Notes under the pieces: generated by a model
What the model was told of the DNA's origin: nothing
What the model saw: the letters and a program-made list of their open reading frames with translations, nothing else
Database searches by the model: none
NCBI GenBank assembly: GCA_021613535.1
Contig: CP075494.1
Coordinates: 16,864,001-16,928,000, forward strand
DNA: 64,000 nt
Source: Adineta vaga
Lineage: Eukaryota > Rotifera
Direction of reading: 5' to 3'
Translations under genes and position numbers: made by a program
Shown here: positions 46,710 through 57,245 of the stretch, in pieces
Layout: each line of letters starts with the position of its first letter
Position numbering within the stretch: position 1 is the stretch's first letter

Positions 46710-46775
46710 GTAATAAGAATTTCTATGGTTTTCATTAGTTACCTCATTCATGTTCTGTTTGTTTTTTCGCTCTAG

Positions 46776-48266
46776 CTCTAGCGTCATTTGCTCAAGAGCG
46801 TATCTTTATGGATGAGACGATTCGTTTTGCATCAAAAACAAATCGTAACATGTATGCAATTCCATTGTTTTATCGTCTTTCATCTGCTCATAATCATATA
46901 TCAACATATCGATTTCATCATGCGTTTGAAACTGTTGTTCGAAAACATAGTATTTTGCGAACGGTACTGTATCTTGATATAAATGGAACTGTGATACAAC
47001 ATTGTTTGGACGAAAGTGTTATCAGTCATAGTAGGAAAACATTTGAGTTTTGTATGGTTAAAATTGTTGATGAGGACCATGATATCAATGAAATGGTGAA
47101 TAAAATACTAAATCAAACGGACTTATTCGACTTAGAGAAAGGACATGTTATTCGTTGTCATATTCTTCGTCGATATTCTTCAAATAAACATGATTCAGTC
47201 GAGAATGATGATCTGTTGACGACAGATGATTTCATATTAATCAGCGCTCATCACTCAGTATTTGATGGAGCATCCGCTGCAGTCTTCATTCACGATCTTT
47301 CTCTTGCATATGAAAGCAATGATTCGTTATCTATGGATGAAGATAGATTGCAATATATAGATTATTCTATTCAGGAACGTTTAATGGATATGACATTATC
47401 TCGTGAATTTTGGCTTTCACAGTTACAAGGGTACAACATGAAACATTCACTACCTTTACTAATTGATCAACATCGCTTCTCAACTGATCAAAGATCAGGT
47501 TTAGCTTTCAGAAATCAAATCATTTTTGATGATGAAATAACTTCATCATTTATCAATTATGCGTCAAGACATCATTTGACCTTGTTTCAACTTGGATTAG
47601 CTATATTTTATGTATTTTTATTTAAATTATCTCATGGTCAAACAGATTTATGCATCACTACTGTCAATGCGAATCGGTATCGGAATGAATTACAAAAGAT
47701 GATAGGCATGTTTGTTTCAACATTACCATATCGTATTCATCTGCATCCTTATTCGTCACTTGATGAATCTGTTAAATATATTCAGGAGAAATGTTTATCA
47801 ATTCTTGAACATTCACATTATCCATTACAACGCATTCTTACTGATTCCCATCTAAATCAATCAAATACTCCTTTTCTCGAAACAATGCTTGATTTTGTCA
47901 CTGTTTCATTGGACATCAATCAACTCTCATTCGATGGTGCGCCTTTAAAAGAAGTACTTCTAGATAGCTTCTCTGAAATAACTAAGTTCGACTTCACAAT
48001 CACATTTTTTTACAATCCAATATCAGCCGATAATAAATTGTCTTGTTCTTTTGCGTGTTCTCGTGATTTGTTTGAAGAAACAACAGTTGAACAGATGGGT
48101 CGAAGATTTCAATATCTTTTTGAACAAATATTTCGAGCAAAATCAAGTGCTGTTACGATGAATCCAACAATGATATCAATGAACAGATTTTCTCTTATTC
48201 TGCCTGAAGAAGCTGACGAAAGGCAAGGAATAAATTTCCATAGACTGAAGAATGTTATTAATGAAG
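46776..48266 (+). CDS. NRPS condensation domain exon (canonical HHxxxDG)
   Basis: It joins the preceding carrier exon through a 66-bp intron (acceptor TCTAG at 46775), giving LTQ-ALASFAQERIFMDE. It forms one full condensation domain of about 490 residues. C1-like entry is FYRLSSAHN, C2 RKHSILRTVLYL, catalytic C3 SAHHSVFDGAS with both histidines and DG intact, C4 YIDYSIQ...FWLSQLQGY, C5 IGMFVSTLPYR, C6 EHSHYPLQRIL. This domain normally makes the peptide bond between the carrier-bound donor and the next amino acid. The exon ends at a GTATGT donor after NVINEG (48267). Read straight on, the frame closes soon after (48448), so splicing to a distant exon is needed. Confidence 0.8.
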
Positions 48267-49188
48267 GTATGTGGTTAGATATTAGTTTTTCAAAAATACC
48301 AGTTACTTGGAGGTTCAAAGTTGTTACTTTCATCATTTTATTCAATAGTACTAATTCAAAAAAGTATCTGCCTGATAGTTTTCTCAGAAACAAAATCCTT
48401 GATATATCTGATGACATGATGAGGAAAAGTGAATTGCCAGCTGCGTAAACTGTAACTTTGAAGTTCATTTTGTTGTCCGTCCTAGTTTTGTGATTGTAAG
48501 CGAACGATAGACTTCTATAGCTGAAGGCCATAGACCGACCACTATGTGACTTTAAATTAGTTAACTAATCAGCACTCAGATGGGTCCGATGAGGTTAAAC
48601 CAATCCCTATTTTTCCTCGAACCCGTTTTTGGTCCCAAGCGATGCTTCATCCAGATCAGAATCGAAACCGGGACGGAATCGATCTTTTCAGAACATGTTC
48701 AATTATTTCATATCGAAATACTGCTTTTGGTTTAGTCAAAAACTCAATATAATTTTCTGTGAAAACAAAACTAGAAAAACTTGAGTAAACTTTATAAAAA
48801 AAAACAATTTTCTATGGAAATCAATCAATAAGGTAGAAATAAACCAGTAATGATCAATCTTTGAATTCAACTACCCTTGTTACGCTATGATTATTGTTGA
48901 TTCGATGTTTCTCGATGTAAAAGAAGGTATCTATTATTTACCTTTATGTTCGTTATCAGATCCATATCGGTTGACTTTTGTTTTTAGTTATCTTCAACTA
49001 TTTCTTTTTTTCCACTGAATTGTTTTGATCTATGAAGACTCTTGTGACGAAAAATAAGTTTGTTACGCTTTTCTGCTCCAAGTCGAATTCGGTATCTATC
49101 ATTGCAATTCTGGAGAATGAAAACGATTTTTTACTTCACTATTCGAAAGTGGTATGGCTAATAGTTTATGTCAAGTCACCGTCCAAAC

Positions 49189-49451
49189 CTAGGGGGAAAA
49201 AGCGCTACTCCAATACTTTGCCCATACTCCATTGTACTCCACTATACTCCATCTCTACTCTAGCAAGAGAAAACAGTTGATATTTCAGTTTTACAAAATA
49301 TGTTGGAGTACGAGTGGAGTAGACTGGAGTAGGGTGGAGTATAGCTGGAGTATTAGTGGAGTAAGCTGGAGTATCACTGGAGTAGACTGGAGTAGATGGG
49401 AGTATTGCTGGAGTAAGGTGGGGGTATCGGAGTATCGCTTTTTCCCCCTTG
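49189..49451. mobile_element. hAT-type MITE with TACTCCA array (copy 1)
   Basis: Target duplication GTCCAAAC at 49181-49188 and 49452-49459. The ends CTAGGGGGAAAAAGCG and its inverse CGCTTTTTCCCCCTTG are near-perfect. The interior is largely repeats of TGGAGTA/TACTCCA with small variations. Confidence 0.85.
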
Positions 49452-49955
49452 GTCCAAACTGTAATTATGTCTTATCCCAGATCCAAGAATGAGCGCGTCC
49501 AATGTCGGATTGAGTGAAACTTTTTACCTGCAACTTCAATTTGTTAATAAATCGATGTCACATTAAGATTCTAGTTCATTTACTTTGATGAATCGATAGA
49601 TATTTAATTTATGCAACCGTCACCGGACCATTTAGGCTTAACTCGATATAGTTATAGACAGTTTTGTTCACAAAACTAGATTTTGTGAAAACTCTTCATA
49701 ACTCTCCGATTTTGAAATAATTTTTTCCACCACTGATCGTAAGACCAATGAAGCTATGGTCTCATCACATTTTACTAACAAGAATTGGAATCTGACGTTG
49801 CTCTCAGGACTAATCCAAGTTTTAAGTAAAAGGTTTTATCAATCCCACATTAAACACTTCCATTCTCAAAAATAAGATTCACTTAGACTAATCCGAGATT
49901 GGATGTAATTGCCGTTTGGACGCTCACATATATATGGGGACATTAGTGCATATGA

Positions 49956-51047
49956 GAGGTCCAAGCAGGCCAGCATTTTGTAGGCCTGGCCTGCCTATAA
50001 AACAGGCCTACAGGTTACTTAGTCTGCCTGCGCCTGTCATTTTCTTCGGCCTGCTTGTGAAGATCTGACTATTTTTTTCATACCAGCAATATATTTGTAA
50101 TAATAAGAGAAACTTCACTTTTCAATTGTACTGAAATTCCCGAGATCAAAATTAACTAATTAGATGATTACACTACAGTTTTTACAAGTAAAAATGAATG
50201 AAACATGGATACTACCTATGTAACATGTCTTGTTGTTGCTTCATTTTTAGAATAATCAAAGACTTAAAGTAAAACTTTGAAAAACTTTTCTTTTAAAAGA
50301 CTCTTCAGTTGTTGAAAGTCAAGAAACGTTTAGAGTGACTTAAAGGAAGCATAAACTAAGAAGTAACTAATCTGCAGAAAAAACAGGTCGGCAAAATTTT
50401 AGTAACTATTAGCAGTCAGATGTTGACATAGAGCAGCGAGGTTTTCAACAGAATGTTGCTCCGTAGATCACACAATAATTGGCGTTTACAAGAAAAAAGA
50501 AAGAGACACAACGACATCAACATAGAGATAAATCGATTTTTTAATTTACGAACATTGTCGATAAATCTGACCGATAAAAACATCTCTTAGAATATTTTGA
50601 TCAACAGACAATAGGTCATCATTAATTGCTGAATTTGTCTCAGAAAATGTGGCTTCATCTGGGTTGAAATAACCGGAAATGAAAATATTGACTAGTGTGT
50701 AATGATGAATAAATGTACTTGTGTCGATGAATTTCCGATAATGATAAGAGCTTTGAATATTTATAAGTATTTTCCATATTATTCTGAAATATCTTCCTAC
50801 TTTCTCCCATTCGAATACCATCCTGAAAAATACCTTATTTTCACCTTTTTTACTGGTTAGACAAGAAATTTATATGGTAAAACTTCGATGTAAAAATATA
50901 AGAAGATAGGCCAAGCAGCCTGGTATTTTTAAGCAGTCTGCTTGACCTGCTGAAGGGATCGGCCTGGCCTACCTGGTAGAGGCAGGCTTGAAAAACACGG
51001 CCTGTGCCTCTCACAGACAGGCTTTATGGCTTACTTGGGATCCTGGC
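49956..51047. mobile_element. hAT-type non-autonomous element, 1092 bp, GGCCTG-rich ends
   Basis: Target duplication GCATATGA at 49948-49955 and 51048-51055. Imperfect inverted ends are GAGGTCCAAGCAGGCC and GGCTTACTTGGGATCCTGGC. GGCCTG/CAGGC words crowd the terminal 110 bp at each side. No transposase is visible. Confidence 0.75.
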
Positions 51048-52479
51048 GCATATGAACCTGAAGATCCCTTACTGGAGCCATATTCACATCTTCCTATATT
51101 TCCCAGATTAGTATGATATGGCATCTAACTGATTCAAATTCGAACTTTAGGATAGAAGTTTTGACATGAGCTTTCCACCGACAAATCATAACACTAGCGG
51201 AATTTTATCAAATACTGTTTGATGCGATACACGTGCTGGAAAATTATTGCTTGAAAATTTAGAAAAAAAACGGTAGTAGACGGAGTTAGGACGGGTTTCC
51301 CTGTTAGAAAGGAGGATCGAGGTCCGGGCGGGTTCGTTCCGCCGAAACATGATCGGATCAGGACAACAAAGCCAATTCCGCTGGGTCCTACCGAGAACTT
51401 TTATTTTTCCTCTAAATCTCAATCTGCTTCTCTTAGAGAATGGGTCCAACAATGAAACCCATTGAAAAGATCACTTTTGCTGAAACAAAAACAAACTTTT
51501 GATCTTTAAAATGAAAGATACATTCAATATACGAACTAATTAATCAGCAAAATCAGATTTTGAATGTTTTATTTTTGGAGCCATCTACGAGGCGAAGCAG
51601 AGTTAGCTTTCCGAGGAAGAACGAAGATTCTTGGGCAACTTTGAGAACTATATAAATTGATTCGGTTTTTCTTTTGTATAGATTATAAAGGACCAAAATA
51701 CATGGTGATTCAAAAATGTTGAAAACTTCAACCGTAAAATATGATTTTCTCTTCAAATTCAAGACCATTTAGTAGATAATTTCCTTAACTTTCAGTTTCA
51801 TCAATATCTTCACTCTTATACTATTTTCGAAACAGTCGATCTTACTTTAGATCAGATATCAGCTTGCAAAAATAGTTTTTCAATAATTCCAGAAAAAGAC
51901 CCATGATTGTACAATATCATTTCGTTTCTTTATATTTTCATTTTACATTTAATATTTAATTTTATAGTGATATTTAGAGACAGTATATAAAGCAAATATG
52001 AAATTGAATTCTCAAATAATCTCCTTCTATGTTGTGTTGAAAATCATCCAATGTTGTATGGTCCCATAGTAGGGCTATTTGGGACCATAAAAACATTGGC
52101 TTACTTCTGTAAGAAGGAACCTATTTGAGAAAAGTGATATTGCTTGACATATCACTGGGTCTAACCTATAAAATTATTATATAAAAATGGTACCTTCGCG
52201 GGGGGTGGGGGCAGATTTGACCCCTTAATCGGCGGTGTCCTTTATAAATTCTTTCACCAAAATATGAAGCAAATCAAATGAAAACTATATAGCTACACAG
52301 AATAGTCAATGCACTATCCAACCACATAAAAATAAAAACTTTACTGAAGCGTTATAGGAATACACTTAGCTAAAGAAAATGAGCAAAAACGGATGAATCA
52401 ATCTAGAAAATTCGAATGATTCGTACGGACAAATGGTGGAAAAAATGATCTAATCAGTGCTAGATAGCATGAAGTGTAT

Positions 52480-52854
52480 CACTCTAAAAAAGAAGCGCAG
52501 AATAATATACCCTTAAAAAGGGTTTATTAACCTTATAAGTTATAGGAAGGGTATTTTATACGTTGCACTTTCGTATACCCTTAAAGGGTTCATTAACTTC
52601 ATAAACCCTCGAAAACCGCTTTTCTTTTCTACGTATCTTCTAAAGCGTACATGAACAAACCTTTTAAGGGTACATGAATGCTCATTTACCTTAAAGGGTT
52701 TATGAAAGTGCAACGTATATGAAACCTTTACTAAAGTTTATGAAAACAAGGGTTTATGAGAGGGTACCTTACGTTCATAAACCTAAAAAGGGTTCATGTC
52801 GCGACCATCAATCCTTTTCGAGGGTTTGTAATTCGACGCTTTTTTTTTTACAGT
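52480..52854. mobile_element. CACTSTAAAA-ended element with AAGGGTTTAT repeats
   Basis: The inverted ends CACTCTAAAAAAGAAGCG (left) and CGCTTTTTTTTTACAGTG (right) enclose many ACCCTTAAAGGGTT and GTTTATGAA words in both directions. The right border abuts TA; the left border is approximate. Confidence 0.55.
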
Positions 52855-52929
52855 GTAGTCTTGCTCAATATACTCCGCATCCTCTGATAACCCTATTGTA
52901 GTGGGTTCAGAACCAGGGGAAACAGCGAA

Positions 52930-53110
52930 CTTTAAGCACAAAAGTCTTCAAAAGTACGAAAGTAGTTCCTAGTACATTAAAGTAGCTCAAAGTACATCAA
53001 AGTCACTTAAAGTACGTTGAAGTACGTTAAAGTACAGTAAAGTATAGTTGAAGTACCTTAAATTATGCTAAAGTATGACAAGGTACGTTAAATTACGATA
53101 AACTAGGCTG
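52930..53110. repeat. AAAGTAC-type short-unit array
   Basis: About 20 degenerate units such as TTAAAGTACG. A related array at 56705-56880 sits next to the inverse of the word GGGGAAACAGCG that precedes this one, so both belong to one element family. Confidence 0.65.
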
Positions 53111-53433
53111 AAGTACGTAAAAGGACTCGTAATATCGTTAAACGGCTGTTAACCTAAGAAAAAGATCAGAACAATAGTATGAAAAATGAGATAAGATATC
53201 CTGGATTAGGATTCGACTATTTCCCAAAAATATTTGCCTATACCTTAGATCTAGATAGATCTCGGTGAGCTCTATCAAATGGCTACCTTACGTTTCCAGG
53301 AAAACTCTTCGTTCACGTAGAAAATCTCAAAATACTACCGAAAAAATCAACAGAAATGTGGGTGAATTCATTGGAAAACGTACCATATTTACATCGACCT
53401 TCTCAAAGTTTGCTCAAACTTACAGGGTTTGTA

Positions 53434-53623
53434 CTCTGTAAAAAAAGAGTTTTACCGAACCTGTATCCAGGGGAAGATCCTTTGCGGTTTAGTACCGATT
53501 TGCCAAACTAAAAAAAGATCGTTGAACATTCAACCAAGTGTTTTTTGGTTCAGTAAATCGCTACGAAACCTCAAAGGATCTTCCCCTGCATACAGGTTCG
53601 GTAAAACTCCTTTTTTTAGAGTG
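53434..53623. mobile_element. Palindromic MITE, 190 bp, TA-flanked
   Basis: Arms of about 50 bp (AAGAGTTTTACCGAACCTGT... and the inverse) carry AGGGGAAGATCCTTTG in the left arm and its inverse in the right. TA stands on both sides (53432-53433 and 53624-53625). The interior contains a second inverted pair (CGGTTTAGTACCGATTTGCC / GGTTCAGTAAATCGC region). Confidence 0.75.
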
Positions 53624-54142
53624 TAGAGATCGCTGAGGTGTTCGTTTTTGTATAAAATTCTCCTAGATTTGTATCTGGTTTGATTGAGAAATATTCAAAA
53701 TACAGTTAAGCCAACTTGCCATAAAACATGCTAAATTGAGCCGTTGGTTAACAGTATTTTCTATGTTTTACCCTTATTAAGCCTTCCCCTCAGAAACGAT
53801 TCCCACTTAGAATGGGTTTTAGGGCTGAAAGTTTTAGGAACAAGTGACCCTATAGTGAGAAACGCTTCTGGCAAAAGCCTCAGCTCGATCGGTCACACTA
53901 TATCAGACTTACAGCTGATTCATTGACCATTTTTGGCCTCAAGAAAATTGCTATAATTCGGCTACGGTCGAGGCACGGGACTAGGGCTAGGCTCAGACTA
54001 AAGCCCATGTCAAGACGCATCTTTTCATCAGACAGAATTTTGAAATTCCTTATTGTTCATTTTTTATGACGAAGTTACGTTTTTTTTTGAAAAATTCGAC
54101 TTTCTGAGGGGGGTCCTTAATATAGATATTTTATGGTAAATG

Positions 54143-54431
54143 CAAGGGAGAAAAGCAATACTCCGTACTCCAATACTCCACCTTACTCCAGCAATACTCC
54201 AGTCTACTCCAATAATACTCCAGCCTACTCCAGTGATACTCCAGCTTACTCCACTAATACTCCAGCTATACTCCACCCTACTCCAGTCTACTCCAATCAT
54301 ACTCCACTCGTCCTCCAACATATTTTGTAAAACTGAAATATCAACTGTTTTCTCTTGCTAGAGTAGAGATGGAGTATAGTGGAGTACAATGGAGTATGGG
54401 CAAAGTATTGGAGTAGCGCTTTTCCCCCTAG
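54143..54431. mobile_element. hAT-type MITE with TACTCCA array (copy 2, inverted)
   Basis: Same family as 49189-49451, in opposite orientation. Target duplication GGTAAATG / GGTGAATG (one mismatch) at 54135-54142 and 54432-54439. The ends are CAAGGGAGAAAAGC and CGCTTTTCCCCCTAG. Confidence 0.82.
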
Positions 54432-56142
54432 GGTGAATGCCTAAGTAAATGGTGATCTAATGACAGCAAATTCCACTTTTCTTAGCCCAGTATACGATTT
54501 TCAAAAAAGTGTCAGGTGAAAAGTTCCATCTGGTCGAGACCTTTAAAACAAAAAAAATATCGACTCTAGCTGAAACAGGTCGGGAGTTATTCCACTTTTT
54601 CTGACTAAAACCTACGTTTTCAGGAAACGTTTAAAAAGGTTTTAGAGTTGGCTTTTTGATTCAAAGCCACAAAAAACATAAAAATCATATATATAGATCC
54701 AATGTTTAGAATAAACTTTAAGTACGCATTTTCCATGCTTATTCACAATAGAACTTTAGTGATTTACATCAAATTGATTTATATGATTTTGTTTCGAATA
54801 TGAAAACTTTCCAAACTCATAGAAATTTCGAAAAAAAACATGGTGGTGAAACCCAAGTTTTCCCAATCATTCGTTTAATTTAGCTGTTTCATGAAAACAC
54901 TACATATATTCTGAAAAAGGAGATTTTTTTTCGTATCTTTCTATATATAAAATCAACTTCTCTTTTTCTCAGAAAACTGAGTTTTTTGAAGAGGGTGCCT
55001 TAAAAAGCGGAATATCAATTATTTCTTTATATTTTTATAGACCGTCTTTCGTTCAATCGTATCATATACAAATCAAATAATTGAACTTAAAAGAGCAACC
55101 TTGCAGTAGCGCGAACCTTCATAAACTTGCGTCCCCCATAGCACCGTCTTGCTAAATTGAGGTTGACTAGTGCTATAGTAGGTTTTTTAGAACGTCGCTT
55201 GTTCTATCTTCTGCTATATTAGGGATATCGCCCTGTTTCGGTTTTCAATCGTTATAGAATCTGAGAGCGTATGTCTATTTTCTGGACCTGAGTTTGAATT
55301 TAAGCAGGTCTGGTGCGGGCGAAAGTGTAACGTACAACTCAAACCAACACCCTACGTCGTCCACGCTCACCCGTAATTCAGAAATGGTCTTGTACAAAGT
55401 GGTACGTTTTCTATGGGTTCACTTTGTAAAAAACTCAGTAAAGTCCATGACAATTCGCCTACTCGTTAGACTATCCAACGAAACTTCGCATATCGATAGA
55501 TTTCGACGTGTTCTGTCTCATACACACCTCATTCGTTCTACTCGAGTGAGTTATAAAAGGAAAAACGTTTTTGGGGTGTGAATATGAGTATAGTGCTATC
55601 CGTGACCCAAGCTCGCACCCGCATTATATCTATACCCTCAAGATCAGTGGTGGATAATTCTAAACATCAATGTATATCACAATTACGAGAGAATTCTTCT
55701 TTGAGACGAAGTCGCGCATGAAAGTTCACTTCTGTTTTTATCCCATTGGGAAATACGATCTGAAAGGCCGTTAAAGTGTTTAAGGGCAGAAATCTGGATC
55801 CCATTCATCCTACAGACACGACCAACAGGGCGAACAACCCCAAGCCCACCCTCACACTATACATGCAAAACGACAGAAGCTATATCTATGTTACAGGATA
55901 GATGAAGGTTCATCGTGTTTCAGATGTTCAACTCCAAAGAGATTGCGCTAACAGCTTTTTTTATTTTGTTTACTAAATTTTTGTTTGTTGGTTTGTTTGT
56001 GGATCTATTTTTTTAAATGAATTTGTGAAATATCTACTCTACACATTCATTGGTGTTTATTATATAATTTGATAAAAAAAATCAAACATCTGAAAATTAG
56101 AAACATACAATATATGTTTCTGAATATGTTGCATAGATAAAA

Positions 56143-56467
56143 CAAATAACGCTCGTCGTGCCAACTCACTTAACCCTCGACTGTGGATGACAGACATTTT
56201 TTATGTTCGCGCGACGACAATCATCGCCACTCCGAAGCATATATCAATATCATAGAAACAATTCTACAATGATATTTATTTATCAATACTCTATTCCATG
56301 ATAAAAAACTAGATCTAACAAATCTTTTTTTCCAATGCATCCGCCCCTACTTCATATACTTCAATCAAACATACAGACTTTTTTTTCCATTACATACGCT
56401 CCTCCAACCGACACTGTCTTCCACAGTCGAGAGTTAAGTGAGTCGGCACGACTAGCGTCACTTGTTA
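56143..56467. mobile_element. CCCTCGACTG-family element with two B ends inverted
   Basis: The left end AACGCTCGTCGTGCCAACTC...CCCTCGACTGTGGA is inverted at 56424-56467, giving about 45-bp terminal repeats. A type A end of the same family follows in reverse at about 56600-56700. Confidence 0.65.
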
Positions 56468-56704
56468 TAATTTGAGTGCTCTCCCGATTTTTTAGAACCT
56501 GTCTATGGACATATCACAGACCACGAGCAAAACCCACCATGGGCGACGATAAACCATCATGGGCGACTTTCAGTATTTATCTTTGGTTTTTTCGTTACAT
56601 ACATAAAGTTTGACCTATGACCTTTGACCCTGACACAAACATACAAACAAATTTACATACTACCTATTTTTTTCATGTGACCCTCCTTACAGTCGAGGGG
56701 AAAA

Positions 56705-56895
56705 TTTAACAAAAATGGCACAAAGTAATCGAAGTACTAAAAGTATTGTAAAGTAGCTAGAAGTAGCTCAAAATAGCTTAAAGTAGTGCAAAGTAGCGCA
56801 AATTACATGTAAAGTACCTATAAAGAGACTTGAGGTACACAAAGATACGTGAAGTCACTTCAAATACAAAAGTCCGCTGTTTCCCCTTGGTCTAA
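56705..56895. repeat. AAAGTAG-type short-unit array
   Basis: Degenerate units such as AAAGTAGCT, ending at the word CGCTGTTTCCCCTTGG. Related to 52930-53110. Confidence 0.6.
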
Positions 56896-57245
56896 TGTCT
56901 GTCAAATGGTGGTCATTGTATTGTTGTGAACCGTTCGACCTAAAGTGTCACGAGCAAAGTTGAAATCCTTCATTCTGTGGAGTGGTAATATATTGATGAA
57001 GCATAACTGCATTAGCTACTGACAATATTCCACATGTGTCGTTTGTATTTTTACAAACCTCTGTGTAATTTCAACAGGCTCATACTGAAAACCGTAATGT
57101 TCCATCGAGTTTGGTAAAATTGAACATAACTAACATGTATCTGCAGTTAGTACATTGATCAAATGAACTAAGTAGCATATAATGAGATAACTATCGATTC
57201 TTATTCTGCAAATCATGATAATAAACTACCTTCGGAATTTCACAG

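Larger units (their letters stand above)
48267..57245 (+). other. 9-kb transposon-filled interval: NRPS intron or gene break
   Basis: The donor at 48267 and acceptor TTTCACAG at 57238-57245 are in phase (GAA-G|GA-CCA), so the interval could be one intron. It is over 100 times longer than the other introns here. It holds two TACTCCA hAT MITEs in opposite orientation, a 1.1-kb GGCCTG hAT element, two CACTSTAAAA-ended elements, AAAGTAC-type arrays and CCCTCGACTG repeats. No adenylation domain or other coding exon was seen in it. Confidence 0.55.

Noticed and set aside
46776-48266. First C domain after the carrier read as an epimerization domain
   Set aside because: It has C4-C6 condensation motifs (FWLSQLQGY, IGMFVSTLPYR, HSHYPLQ) and lacks E-type motif wording after HHxxxDG.
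49189-49451. CRISPR-like regular short repeats (TACTCCA array; also 54143-54431)
   Set aside because: Units are 10-17 bp, degenerate, without unique spacers, and lie inside elements with TIRs and target duplications in a eukaryotic genome.
55294-55581. Open frame in the NRPS interval
   Set aside because: No motif, low support and surrounded by repeats.
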